From: Thuidium tamariscinum
Lineage: Eukaryota > Streptophyta > Bryopsida > Hypnales > Thuidiaceae
Assembly (NCBI GenBank): GCA_947034885.2
Contig: OX344752.2
Span: 1,922,001-1,986,000, forward strand
Reading direction: 5' to 3'
Length of the DNA stretch: 64,000 nt
This document shows positions 12,760 to 24,740 of this stretch, piece by piece. Made by a program: the position numbers and the translations under genes. Under the pieces are notes generated by a model that made no database searches, was not told where the DNA came from, and worked only from the letters and a program-made list of their open reading frames with translations. Numbering within the stretch: position 1 is the first letter of the stretch; each line of letters starts with the position of its first letter.

Positions 12760-14566
12760 GCTCCAAATCATTAGTTGCATGTTTAAATCTTCAATGGTGA
12801 ATATCATGAAAACACTTTCTTCTTTCCATTGGTACCATCCTCAAAGAAATGGATATGTACAATTGTTTAGATCTCAAATCAAATGAAATTCCTAAACTTT
12901 GCATAAAGCTAGGAAATGAAGTAAAATTGGCAAGCTTTACACTTCACTTATGGTACATGTATGCCTTTGAAGAACTCTCAATAATCAAATATGTACTTTT
13001 TTTAGTGAAAAATGAAAGTTTTCAATAGTTTGCCTTTAAAATTGCCCGAATTTTTTTTAAACGATCAAAGGAATTTAACTACTTGCTTTGAAATGGGCCT
13101 GAAATTTCAGCTCAATCATATATGGTTGATTAGGTAGTTAGGAGTTAAGGGGATTTTAGTGAAGATGCGTACTCTAGTCGTTGTTGCTAGATACAAACCA
13201 AGAAGAGGTAAAACAACATGTGCCTCTACCTAATAGGTCATGGTTCTCTATCTAATGACTTTTTAATCCTTCACCTCCAAACCACCCTAGCACCCATGCT
13301 TTGGAAATGTTTATAAACTCAATAGTGAATTTGATCCTAAATGTAAATACACCACTTCATATCTAACTTTATTCTCTTAAGAATGACACCAAGAATAAAT
13401 GACTTTTATACATTCCTAAATCTAGAATTAGCTATTCTAAAAATGGATTCATTATATTATAGTCGATGAAAATTTTTAAGGATTAAAGGACATTGCAAGT
13501 CTATAGGCATTTTGATAGTCAAAACTTAAATTTTTACATAAGTCTTGTGTTGATTTTAAATGTATTCAAGCTTAACTAAGAAAATTTGACTCCAATAATT
13601 TACATTTAATTTAATTTTAATTTTTTTCATAATTGATACAATTGTAATTTTAGTGACACTTTGAAGATAGCATCTTTAAAGTTACTTTTGAATGTTTACT
13701 ATTGAACTTCTCTTACTATAACTATAAACAAAAGAAATACATCAAATACACCATGATATTTTTTACTATAATATCTACTTTTCTAAAAGAATTCACAATG
13801 GTCAGTTTTTATACAACAAGACTTGTTTGTAGGCCAACACCTATTGGCCCAAGGCGTGAGGTCTTAGCAAATGGGCCAAGACCATGTGGTCTCTACGCAT
13901 TTATTGAGCATCCCATTTATAATGGTTGTCAGTGTGATGGACAGTAATCTCGACAGTAACTTACATGCTAAACATTGTAGTAGCTTGTGGATACATTGTG
14001 CATGTGTTTTGGTGGATAGGTGTACTTTTAAAGATAGAAACATGACAAATTGTGTGACATTGTAGGTGTTCTTGATTGTAACAAATGACTTTAATGGTGA
14101 TGTTAGGTGTGCTTTAGAGCTATGAACACTGATGGAATTTAACTAAAAGAATGTGATATAGACAAATATTTGTTGAAACTAGAAAAAGATCAAGGTAAGT
14201 GAAGGTATGGCAAAAGTCACACAAATATATTTTTTGGATTGTTTAACACTATTTTAAAAATTTGGTCATTAATTAGTGATAGTAGTGCATTCACAAGATT
14301 CAATAAATGTCCTCTCATTATAATGTTACCTAATAGATAGAGGTAGGGACTTTGTTCTCTTTGAAAGTCGATTCAATGGCTTAAACTTTCTCCATAATCA
14401 TCCACAATCACTTATATTCATGGAAGATGAAGCTCTAATATTCTATAGCAAGGAATCAAGTCATTGGAAGGAAATTTATAGCATAAAAAAGCTTTCGTGA
14501 CTTGCAAACTTTCCTTACTCAAACCCCATCAAAAAACTATGGTACATGTAAAAGATACCATCCAAT
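12760..14566. other. Gene-free AT-rich stretch
   Basis: Nothing recognisable was seen. Frames near 13702-14065 are short and lack similarity to any family I know. Confidence 0.45.
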
Positions 14567-14568
14567 TA

Positions 14569-14885
14569 GGGGAGATTTGAAGTCTCTATAAGAATGCAAG
14601 TTCCCAAATTGTGGGAATGTTGCCACATAAGCACTGTGACATGGTTAAGTGATTGCTACATCAGATAATATTATTTACTTATTTATATAAGTCAATTATT
14701 AAATATTTTATAATTATTATTTTTTAAACATTTTTTAAAATCATTTTTTAGCTTTTAATACTGTTTGACACTTTTGAATTTTTTGAATTTTGAAATTTCA
14801 GACCAACAATGGTTGATTTGCAACATTGGAAACAATTTCAAGGAATAGCCTTGTAATAGTCTTCTGAAGGCCCCCAAATCTCCTC
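14569..14885. mobile_element. TA-target MITE, family M3, copy 1
   Basis: The element is 317 bp, flanked by TA (14567-14568 and 14886-14887). The inverted ends are GGGGAGATTTGAAG and, reversed from the right, GAGGAGATTTGGGG. The interior is very AT-rich and shares words (AGTTCCCAAA, a GGGAATG block, GATTGC.ACATCA) with the copy at 54956-55268. A shorter relative is at 48703-48972. Confidence 0.75.
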
Positions 14886-15370
14886 TAATGAAAATTAGGT
14901 GCTAGTGCAAAACTAAGAGGAATTATTCAAAACCATTCAAAGCACATAGGAAGAAGTGCCTCAGTTAGATATGATTGAAGTTCTCATTGCTAGTATACCT
15001 TATCATATGAAGGTCGTAATCAAAGCAAATGGTGGTAGTACTAAATGGTAAATAGTTTGTCAAAAAAGGCTATACTTATATATATAATTTTCCAATTTAA
15101 AAAAAATGATTAATACATGAGTAAAGTAGACTTCATTATCTTTCCTGTACAATTTGTGGTTTGTAATTTGGATAATTTTTTAGCATTATTGAGCATTACA
15201 TAGCAATTCAAAATTGGAGGTATTTTCAATATTCTATTTCTATAAATTGACTGCTGTGAACATAAACTTCTTGATGGGAACTGTACTCTATTGTGTAGTT
15301 TACCATACCAAATTCAAAAGTATCACATTGCATTGTGAGCAATTACCAGAAAAAAGTCCTCAGTAATATA

Positions 15371-15459
15371 CTCCCTTTGTCCCACTAAGAGCTTCCTAAT
15401 TAGGCTGATCCACAGTCTTTACAGGAAAAATTTGGGATGTTTTTATTGAGACAGAGGAG
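15371..15459. mobile_element. Stowaway-like MITE
   Basis: The element is 89 bp, flanked by TA (15369-15370 and 15460-15461). The inverted ends are CTCCCTTTGTCCCACTAA and, reversed, CTCCTCTGTCTCAATAAA. This closely resembles the Stowaway consensus start (CTCCCTCCGT...). It lies about 330 bp upstream of the maturase start codon, so it could affect that promoter, but the sequence alone does not show this. Confidence 0.75.
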
Positions 15460-15790
15460 TATACAACACGTTCACGGATCAAGGAACTTAGTTCGTTGTA
15501 ATGATACTCAGCAGAGTAGAAATAACTCAATCAGAGAACACGCCTTTCTTGAGTGCCTGAATTGCTTCCCCGTATGAAAGCTCGCCAGTTTCCCTACATG
15601 GCTGAAGGGCACCAAAGAGATCCACAAAACTGTTTCAACATGTATTCCTGTTGTGCACACTCACCCTTGCAATCTTCGATTTCGGGAAAGGGTTACCGTA
15701 GTGGGATGCAAGGCACTCATGTATCCCCCAAGTGGTTTGCCAAATCGGAACCCTAAGTGGAATCCCAACTCGTTCCGTTTGGTCCCGGCC

Positions 15791-18039
15791 ATGGCCACTC
15801 GCCTTCTGCTTCGTCGCCGATCCTGTCTGCCGGCCGAGCTCCTTCCGCTGCAGGTTGTTGTCATACCGCCCTTGTTTTCCGTTTCCGTTTACCATTCGTG
15901 CGGGAAATGATTGCTCTGGATTTTAGGGTTCAGGGTTCTCCTGCCGGACCCACTGCTCCTTGCACACCTCATATAGGTCATTTTCACGGGTTGTTGTGGT
16001 GATTGCAGTTCCACCCGAAGATCTTCTCTTGCCTCGCGTTGAATTGGAACAAAGTGTCCGGGTTGGACGACGCTGTGGCGGAAGGTGCTGTCAGCAGCTC
16101 CTGGCAGTCACGCGAAGCTTCTCGGGCGTTGGTGGGCTCTCGCCGCGCACTCCCAGTAAGTTTCTTTGATTGATTCTTGGCGATGATGTGAGTCGATTTG
16201 TTCACATCGAATTCGTGTCGGGTGCCAATTGTGTCTATAGTTGTGGAATGGGCTTCGCTGGAGGAATTGCATGCACGCGATGCTGGACGGACCCTTCTTC
16301 TGTACAAATTCAATTCACTCAACTCTGTGGAGTGGCTCACTCTGTAATCGTACATTCCTTATGTATCCCAAGAATTTATAATTGTACTCATATGATTGTA
16401 CAACTTCCCCATGTCAAGTTGTGACCACATTTGTCCCCTCGAGACAGTGCATTTAGTGAACAGTGCGTGTATTTCGATGCAGTAACTGAGCCGATCAATT
16501 GCCCAGGTAGGGTTGTCTTGGCCCGTCAGGGGCACTGGGGGCTGGTTCGTTAGGTCAAGCTGCGAACGGAAGCCGCGTGTAAACGAAACCAAAGAATGTG
16601 GAAATACAGGTGCAGTAGTGGCAAGCCACAAGGATGGTGCAAAGTGGACAACGAGGGAATTCTTTGTTGTCGCGAAAGTGGAGCGTGACTCGGGTTTTTT
16701 TTTAAGGTTCTAATCACGTTTATGCATGCTTTTTCAGGCGGCGGCAACAGCAGCAGCAAAGAGCGTTGTGGGGTTTAGGGTCTGTGGTGAGGTGGGTGGA
16801 AGTAGCCGGAGCTCGTGCTTCTCAGGAGGGGCGGCACGTTCCGTGTACACTGACACCCGAGTCGCAAGACGACCTGATGGAGTACCCGAATCACAAGTAA
16901 GCGAATCAACTGTTGTCATGTTTGAGACATTCAAAATTTGAGCTCCGCATAGTGCTCGTTGACCGGTTCGGTTCGGATTTGATGTTTTAGGCGAGTTCAT
17001 CCTCAATTGGAGCTTGTGTCAAACACTCAATGCCACTAAGGGACTCGATATGACTTGAGGATGGCAGATGTCGAAATTTCAAGGTTTCTCTCGAGTCTGT
17101 ATTAATCTGTGCTTGAGGCCATGATGGTGTGTATAGTCTACTGCTGTTCTTTCACCGTGCTTCTCTTACCTTTTTATGACTCTGGAAATGGCTTTTGCCT
17201 AGTGTTGTAGTGGCATTTACAGAAGACTCTGAGCATTTCATGTCTGATTCTGTCGGTTTCATGTGATTGCGCAGTATGACCTCCATGTGGAACACGCTGA
17301 TTTCGCCCGTGACCAACCATCGGTGAGAACATTCGAAGCTCCTGTTGTTTTGGAAGCTCCTGTCAAGCTTCTCTATGAATTGCTTCAGAACAAGGGATTT
17401 ATCGATGCCAAAACCAGACCTCTTCCAGTTGATCAAGTTGCTAGTCAGGATGATCACCGCATTGTTGCATGGTACCGGGGCATTGCAATTGGCCTTCTGA
17501 AGTACTACTCCTTCTGTGATAATCTCAGCAAAGTAAGGTCCGTTGTGAATTATTTTCTGAGGTGGTCAGCAATCTACACTCTTGCAAAGAAGCACAAGTC
17601 AAGCTCAAGTCAGGTCATAGCGAAGCACACAAAAAGTTTGGTCATATCAAAGGATGGTAAAACATTGACTGCCTACTTGACGCCAACGGAGATTAGTGAA
17701 TACAAGAAGAGGTTCATTGTCGATTTGGATCCAACTCCTCCTGAGGAACTCATCGACATGCTATTTGCTCGACTGGTCCAAAAGCGGCTCCTCGTGGAGA
17801 GGTGTGCGGTGAAGGGTTGTCAGCAGCGACATGTGGAGAGGCACCATATCAGACAAATCGAGAAGGCAGGTGGACGGCACAAAGTTCGGTCAGCTCGTGA
17901 GACACAGATTCTGGAGGGCATTAAGGCCTTGCAGACTACTTTAAATAAGAAACACATTCCCCTGTGTGTGCGACATCATGATGACTTACATATGGGGAAA
18001 GTCTTCCTTGACGACCTGGATATGAATGTTATCATATAG
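15791..18039 (+). CDS. RT-less nuclear group II intron maturase, mitochondrion-targeted
   Basis: Predicted role: splicing factor for organellar group II introns. Exons 15791-15853, 16009-16155, 16738-16896 and 17275-18039 all join in phase 0 with GT-AG borders, giving 377 residues. The N-terminus (MATRLLLRRRSCLPAELL) is Arg/Leu/Ser-rich with no acids in the first 15 residues, like a mitochondrial presequence. Residues 21-123 are Ala/Ser/Arg-rich and unmatched. From residue 124 comes a maturase X (thumb) domain, with IVAWYRGIAIGLLKYY at 186-201. The tail is HNH-like: CAVKGC (300-305), ERHHIR (311-316), then C354, H357, H358 and H362. This X plus endonuclease layout resembles the plant nMAT3/nMAT4 branch, but the reverse transcriptase domain usual in nuclear maturases is absent. 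The three introns (155, 582 and 378 bp) cannot hold one. Exon 4 is certain; exons 1-3 are inferred from splice signals and frame. Confidence 0.8.
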
Positions 18040-20260
18040 GAGACTCGTGAGAACAGAGGGTGGCAATTGGTGACTCCGTGCGAAGGGTCTGTCTGGTGGA
18101 CGGTTCAGGTGTCTCTCCGCGACAAACCACGGGAACTGGAATTTCAGCGTTTCGATTGAAAATTCGTCCATTTATAATTTTTAAAGAGTCGGCTTGTCCA
18201 GTTCTGTTCTTTAATTGATGGTGTTCTGGGGAAGTTCACCTGCTGCGCACCGACACCTGTCGTGTCGGCGCAGATTCGTTAGAATCAGGTGGGCAAGATC
18301 GTCCCTTTATTTGCATATTTGATATGGAGGACGTTGAATCCTACCATCGAAGGTTGGTGCAGCAGGGTGGATTTACCTCGGGGGAAAACGCAGTAATATG
18401 TTTTTTTCAAATAATTTTTTTTCAAATTTTGAATTCACATTTTCTACCAGAGACCTCGAATTAGTTAGGAGGGGTCTAGATCATACCCTAGACATGGCAC
18501 AAAATAGGGATCTTTTTTGTACTTTTACCCCAAAATTTACCCTGCTGGGCCCACCTTTGATGGAAGGATTTAACGTCCTGCATTTGATTTAGTGTTTACT
18601 TGCTAATTTACGAATTCAGCGTATTAAGAGTCAGTATAGTCAGTGACTAACTTTCATACTAATTCCTCTATGCTCCTGATTTCTGAAAGTTAAGGTGCTT
18701 CTTATTGGCAGCTGATTTGATCACGCTATATCTGTGTTTTTTCAAACAGGTTGTAGATCTCCTTGTGACATGAGTTACTCAAGAATAGCCAAGCTGGCAA
18801 GTCCTGCTGTAGCTTCCTTCTCTAGCAAGGAATGCTGTTGATCATGTTTTTTTCTGACGTCAAGGTTTTCCCCCACGTTATGCTTGTACCCTGCAGTACG
18901 CATGAACATTTAGCTGATGTTGACATTGAAATTGACAAACATTTCATAACATCCTTTTGTTGTTGCAGTATCGGCTTTGTTCGCAGTGGATGGGAATTGC
19001 TGGTCAGATATTCGGATGTAGAGATTGAATGATATGTTTTTTCGTTACAAACATAATGTGGCTCGATATTGCATCATTCATCAGTTGATTGTGGTAGAAG
19101 AAGAGCTAACCTTGCAGTGGAGTAGTAAATCTTTTGCCATGTGTTTTGGTATTGCACTGTATCGTGTGGTCTTGGTAACCATAATTGAAGCACTCGTGGA
19201 TGGCGCTTTTGTTGAGATTCAATGATATCTTATTACCACTCCGATCTGCCCTTTTCCTTCGGGTGCAATCCTCGGGAAAAATTGATTATCATCTTAATGG
19301 AAACCGGCTTTTTAGAAGCAGATGCTCGAGGTGCCGTGGGTCACAGGGCTAGATCGCATGCTGTTGTGGCTAGGCTCCTTGTCTATTGAGCTTCCGAGCT
19401 GCCCCGGCTCCATCTGCGTGGACCACGCACATTCTTCAATCCTGCCTGGAAACTCGTCTTCTTCCGTCATCTACCTGCCACTGGAAGTTTGAACTTATTC
19501 TTCCTGCCTAAAGCTCATCTGTTCGTTAGTTGCATGCTTGGTTCTGGTAGCGTGGGCTTATTCTTCCCCTATCCCGACCTTGTTCAATATCCGCCTGAAG
19601 AAAGTACTACCTGCCTGCATGACTTTGACATCTTTGTCTCGTTTTACAGAAGCTTCGTGCCAGAAAATTGGCATTTGCATTCCACCTCAGGGGCCTCCAC
19701 AAAACCCCATCCAAACTTTGATTACAAACAACACCATTAAGTCTATTACTACTAGCTCAGATCCTACTCCTGCAAAAAGAGTGGGATGGCTTCACAGGCC
19801 GCAGACTTCACGCAGCGAATGCCATTGCCTGCACCGTGAGAGCCATCGACATTGGTCTACCTCACGACTCCAGCACGGTGCTCAGAGCACTATTTTCTTC
19901 GATTTCTTTCGGCATATCCATCCAATTCCACATAGAGAAAGGAGAAACAAGTCAATTAAACATGGAGAATTGTGGTGGCAAACATGGAGGCAGGGATTGG
20001 GGCAGCAAGGAAGAGATGCAGGCCCCTGAAAGACGGGTTTTTTTGTTGCAAAACAGAGGAGTAAGGCACTTGTGCGTGCGAAATCCTCAGGCACCTTTTC
20101 AGAAGTGGAAAATGAATTCACACCAAAGTGACTTCTACAAAAAAATTGTAGCAAACATCCAAGTTACATCCACAGAGTCTGAGTATGTATGTTGAGCAAT
20201 CCAGCACCTTGATGACACTATGAGAATTTGTTTTTTAATGTGGGGATTTTGCGTTGGAAT
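18040..20260. other. Maturase 3' flank and unassigned sequence
   Basis: The first few hundred bases are likely 3' UTR. The 18395-18590 segment is a diverged copy of the repeat at 9595-9860. From 18600 to 20260 composition is intermediate and several short frames exist, but none resembles a known family. An acceptor-like TTTCAAACAG lies near 18751. Confidence 0.4.
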
Positions 20261-20360
20261 GTTGCAGGTGAGGTCCTCCTACCGAGGCCCACATCCGAGA
20301 AATCCGTTCCGGAAACTTCCGTCCAAAATCTCAAAAACTATCTAACTACTCTACTCTGTC

Positions 20361-22352
20361 CTACTTACGCGCCCGCTTCGAAGTAGTACCCACGGGCGGA
20401 ACTGAACTCCTCCGCGTCACTGCCTTGGTGGGTGGAGTCTTCTTAGTGGCAGAATGGGTCTGCCTCTTCTGAATCGGGACTGGCGGCGTTCCACTATCTT
20501 TCGTCGAGATATCATCCGACTCTGCCTCCAAGCTCTCCGATTGCTCCACCCCCTGGAATCTGCTCGGTTCCCCAGCTTCGCTACGGATGATGGTGGGCGG
20601 ATCGTCTTCCTTGTCCGAGTCATCCAGGATGACCGGTGTGTTGTGCGGAACCTTGTTCGGCTCCTTCATATGGGCGAATTTATCCGGATCCTCCCTCGCC
20701 GGATTCTCCCTGGCCGAATTCGGTAGGGCCTTCATCCGGATTTCCAGGTCAAGTCGAGGCGCCGTTTTCTTTTCAAGCGGACCCGTCGGGGTTGTTGACG
20801 GTCTAGCCGTCTTCGGATCCGATCCGAGTTCGCCGAGATTCTTCATGACCGACGTGTCACTTAGGAGTTTCTGATCCGTCGACATCCGTCCTTGTGCTCC
20901 GGGGCTGAAGTTAGTGTAAACCTGTTGGTTAAGCAGGTTCGGAAGACCCTCCCCCATTTCCGGATTGAGGGACCCAATCAAGGCCCTCATCTCCTTCAGC
21001 ACCCTCTCCATCTTGGCCTGGTAATCCACCAAGATGGTAAGGAGCTTTGATCTGGTGATGTGCCCCTCTTTCATCAACAGGGTGGAAAATAGTTGGACCC
21101 TCACCATTGCTTCCACCGGTTGGGCCACCAACCCTTGCAGGTTGTGGACTAGGGTGGTAGCCTCGCTCACCTTACCGTTAGTGACACTAAGGTCGCTTTC
21201 CAGCCAGTTCTTTGTGCTCTAGAGCCCGTTCCGCTCCTCTTCCGCCTTCTTCTGTCCCTCTTCAACCACCCGGGTCAGATCTTCCGCCTGTTGGATTCGA
21301 TCCGTCTAGATCCAAGCTTTGTCCTCCCACTTCCGGATCTCCTCATCCTTCTTCCGTAACACCTCCTGAGTCGGAAGATGATCCAGGGCTTCCGGAATGT
21401 CCTCGATCTTCACTCCGCCCAACTTGACGGAGATCTGCTCGAGTATTCCCTGGTGACTGATGATGTCCGCATGCGCCATCATAGCGTGTCGGATGATGAC
21501 GTCGAAGTGATCCTTCTTCTTCTTACCCGAAGTTGATCCGGGTGGATCCGGGTCTGGATTCCCCCTCTTATCCGGCGTCGTGGCTTTCTTCCGTTCCACC
21601 TTCCGTTCCGGCTGGCCGGCCGACTGCTGCTCCTGAGGCTCTTCATCCATCCGCTCGTCCTCTAGATCCTCCGGATCCTTGTCCAACTCTCCAGTCAAGC
21701 TGTACTTCAGGATCTGAACTCCGGTTTCATAGGAGAGGATTTCCAGTCCGCTTAATACGTCATTGTGATGGTACAAGTAGGTGCTGATAAGGCTGGTCTT
21801 GTCCCGCCTAACATGTTCGGCTAGTTGATTGACTACATACTGGAGGACTAGGCTCCAATTGACTATCCGCTTCTCGAAACATCCGAAAATGGTGTTCGCT
21901 ACTGTTACGGTGACACGGGTAGGCTTTTCCGGATAGAGGATGGGAATTAGGAATTCCAACATCCGCCTATGCCTGTCATTCGTGCAATCTGGAATTGAAT
22001 ATCCGTCCTTCGGATGGGGCGAATTCCGGAACCTCGAGACGCCGAACTTATCCGTCCGGGGAGCCATACCTAATCCGGTTTTATCAAACCCGTAAACTTC
22101 CGCCCAGACTTCCGGTGACCATAAAGTCGGTCTACCCCTCACTGTGAGCTAGTATTGATTTGGAACTCCCGTGAGGAGTTCCTGCACCATCCCGTCACTC
22201 TTTACGCTCCACGGGCGCCGGATCAGACCCTCACACCCTAGAAAGACTAAATCATCCTCCAGCTCCTTCTGATGCTGCGGATCGGAAGGGATCAGCGACG
22301 AAATTGATTTGGTAGTCACCACCATCCGTTTTAGATTGGAGGAGCTCGCCAT
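20361..22352 (-). pseudogene. Transposon-type protein gene with three in-frame TAG stops
   Basis: One uninterrupted frame of 664 codons (start MASSSNLKRM at 22352, terminal stop at 20361) contains TAG at 22149-22151, 21306-21308 and 21219-21221 and no frameshift. The N-terminal 300 codons have an order reminiscent of the plant transposon-associated domain sometimes called Transposase_32 (VRGRPTLWSPEVW, then PTRVTVTVANTIFGCF and WSLVLQYVVNQL); this is a weak resemblance. The middle is acidic, then Lys-rich; the following part looks coiled-coil; the C-terminus is Ser/Pro/Lys-rich and basic (ends TTSKRARK). No reverse transcriptase, integrase or DDE domain is attached. Base use is unlike the neighbours: TCCG/CGGA words are extremely frequent. 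It may be a gag-like or accessory protein of an unidentified element. Readthrough of TAG is possible but unsupported. Confidence 0.5.
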
Positions 22353-23928
22353 CTCTCTGCCCGAGTCGGAACCTGTCGGTGCGGTCGGCACCGACCCTGA
22401 ACTAAACCCTAAACTGATCTCTACTGCTCACCACTCTTTCTCTCTCTATACGCGTTCCAAAACCTGCACACAAGCGTACCTTGATTTGCCAAATCAAAAA
22501 GGGAAAATGAAGTGGGGCGGAGTGGTTTATATACCAATCGGTACCCTGCATTCCCGGTTCTCATCGGAACGGCGCGACATTCTCGAGCTGTCACGCTAGT
22601 TTCTGTAGGTCGGTAGCATAGACCCGTAGGTGCCGTCCATCCGGAACTAGTTCGGATCCGGTCCGTCTCGCACCCTATCCGCCTAGGATCCGTTCCATCT
22701 CTCGGACGGATCCGTTCCGAACACCGCATAGATTCGTTTCGGACACCGAGGACATCCGGTCCAGAAACTACCCTTGGTCAATCCGGTTGGACGGATCTTG
22801 GGATGTAAAAGACCCTAAATGTCTTCCTTTCCCATATCTAAAACCTAAAATTTTTGAAAATTTGAACTATTCTACAGACTATCTTCCTATTTCACTTACA
22901 CGATATTTTCGGACTGTGACACCGATTGCTCATAAGTCCAAGGATTCACAGTACGTTTTGGAACTCCAAAACTTGGATTCAAATTCAAAATCTTGGTTGA
23001 CAGTTGAGACCACACCTTTGCTTTTTAAAATCAAATCCAACATTTGGAAGTCCCAAAATATCTCACAAGCTTCTACGCATTCTCCATAGCCACCTCTTTC
23101 TCCAAAACTATTGCAAAACATCCCATACAAGAATGAGAGAGAAAGGAAGAGAGTTAGGAAGATTAAGGTGACGGAATCCTACACGTGAAGTAAATTACAA
23201 ATAAAGAATTGATTTTTAAGGAGTAACACTATAGAATTAGATTCTTATTTTTGGGGGTTGCCCTTGGGAATAAAAAACTAATTTATTTAGAATATTACTA
23301 TTGGGATTATTCTCGTTCTTTAGGAATGTTCTACATTTTTTGGTAGTTAGTTATTAATTAGATTCTTAGAAGGTTTGGATTTTGCTAGTTTTGTTTTATT
23401 AGGCCTAATAAGCCAAAAGGAAACAACAAATTGACAACCAATTTCTTTAAGAATTAAGAGTAATTTTAAAATTAATTAGATTTGAAAAGATTTGATGATA
23501 AACTTTTATTCAAAATAATTAATTCACCCAATAAGCCAAAAGAGAAAAAAGACAAATTGACAACTAATTTCTTTGAAATTTAAAAGGATTTTAAAAATAA
23601 ATTGGATTTGAAAAGATTTAGTTAGAAATTAGATTCCTTCCCAATATTTGAAATTAGAATATTAAATTCAAAAGAAAAGAAAAAACAACCAATAACAAAA
23701 ATTAACAATTCAACTAAAAATTCCCATTGATTCTTTGCATTAGACTAGATTTGTTTGCTAAGGACTTAACTAAGTAGGTAGACTAAGTTAATTTGCGGCA
23801 TTTTTCAATTACCAAAAAATTAGGAATAAAAAGAAATACGCAATTAATTTAGAGCTATTTCACCATTAGTTTTCTTCCAATCAGGATAGATTTAATTTAT
23901 CAATGACGTGAGAATTATTATGGATTAG

Positions 23929-24024
23929 ATGGAGAGCCGTGACGATTTCAATGGCAAGGTCGTGGGAGAATACCTTCACATGATAATGTTTGACAATTAA
24001 ACCATGGAGATTTATGTGGAAGAG
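23929..24024 (+). other. Conserved 96-bp mini-exon, copy A (broken)
   Basis: Exactly 32 codons lie between an acceptor-like GGATTAG and a donor GAG|GTAAACC. The encoded peptide starts MESRDDF and includes GEYLHM and MEIYVEE. In this copy codon 24 is TAA, so it is inactivated. The same 96-bp block, with the same splice-like borders, occurs at 56965-57060 and 63494-63589. Confidence 0.55.
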
Positions 24025-24350
24025 GTAAACCGATCCCATTTGATTTTTATTCTCATTGTTTTACTACTAAGTTTCTTTTTACCAAACGCTTGGATTTAGG
24101 ATTAGACAAAATTGCATTTAACAAGATAAGATAGGGTAGGATAGATTAGTTAATTTTCAAAATAGAATTAGGACGATCTACCATAAAGGTTCGAACTAAC
24201 AACAAACCCTGGTAGTAAAAGTAGTACTAAAAAGATGTAATTAAAAGAGTTCATTGCTTGGAAGGCACTCTTTGAACACCCAATCAGAGAATTACTCAAT
24301 TAGACACAGAACCCGTGTGATAAACTTTTACCTCAAGGATGGAGTTAGAA

Positions 24351-24608
24351 CACTAGAAGAAATCCCTGTTTATTTAAACAGAACACATCAGGTAGATTGT
24401 GTTGAGATTGCGTTGCTGAAAATGCGGAAAAAACACAAAAAAACACCAAAAAACGCGTTTTCTGTATTTTCTGTATTTTTCTGCGTTTTTTCTGCATTTT
24501 TTCTTCGTTTTCAGCGTTTTCCTGCGTTTTCAGCAACGCAGTCTCTACACAATCTACCTAACGTGTTTTGTTGAAATAAACAAGGATTTCTGCGTTTTTC
24601 TTCTAGTA
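24351..24608. mobile_element. CACTA-type hairpin MITE
   Basis: The element is 258 bp with termini CACTAGAAGAAA and, reversed, TACTAGAAGAAA. A 3-bp target duplication GAA lies at 24348-24350 and 24609-24611. Almost the whole element is an inverted repeat rich in CTGCGTTTTC words. Copy C of the host repeat keeps the empty site (63211-63213, one GAA equivalent), which shows the insertion directly. Confidence 0.9.
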
Positions 24609-24740
24609 GAAGCGCTCACACGGAGTTAGATCAATTCATGCAACTATCCTTACCAGTAGAGAGCATTTGACAATCTTCACGTGTGTAAATGTAGTAGGTG
24701 AATCCATTTCAAATTTCTATATTTTAAAGGAAAATGGAAA

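Larger units (their letters stand above)
22795..24625 (+). repeat. Repeat A (family A/B/C), with nested CACTA MITE
   Basis: This AT-rich segment matches the reverse complement of 55885-57830 (copy B) and of 63190-64000 (copy C). Matching landmarks include GTAAACCG after the mini-exon, the TTTCTTTTTACC block, the TTCATTGCTTGGAAGGC block at 24251, and the GTGATAAACTTTTACCTCAAG block near 24318. A 258-bp CACTA MITE interrupts it at 24351. The nature of the parent element is unknown; no polymerase or transposase is visible in it. Confidence 0.75.

Noticed and set aside
20361..22352. Alternative genetic code or selenocysteine-like recoding to explain the TAG codons
   Set aside because: The nuclear genes here use standard stops (eL43 ends in TAG); CAG-to-TAG decay is simpler.
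24254..24574. 106-codon frame rich in Phe/Ser
   Set aside because: It reads through the CACTA MITE hairpin; repetitive sequence, no protein.
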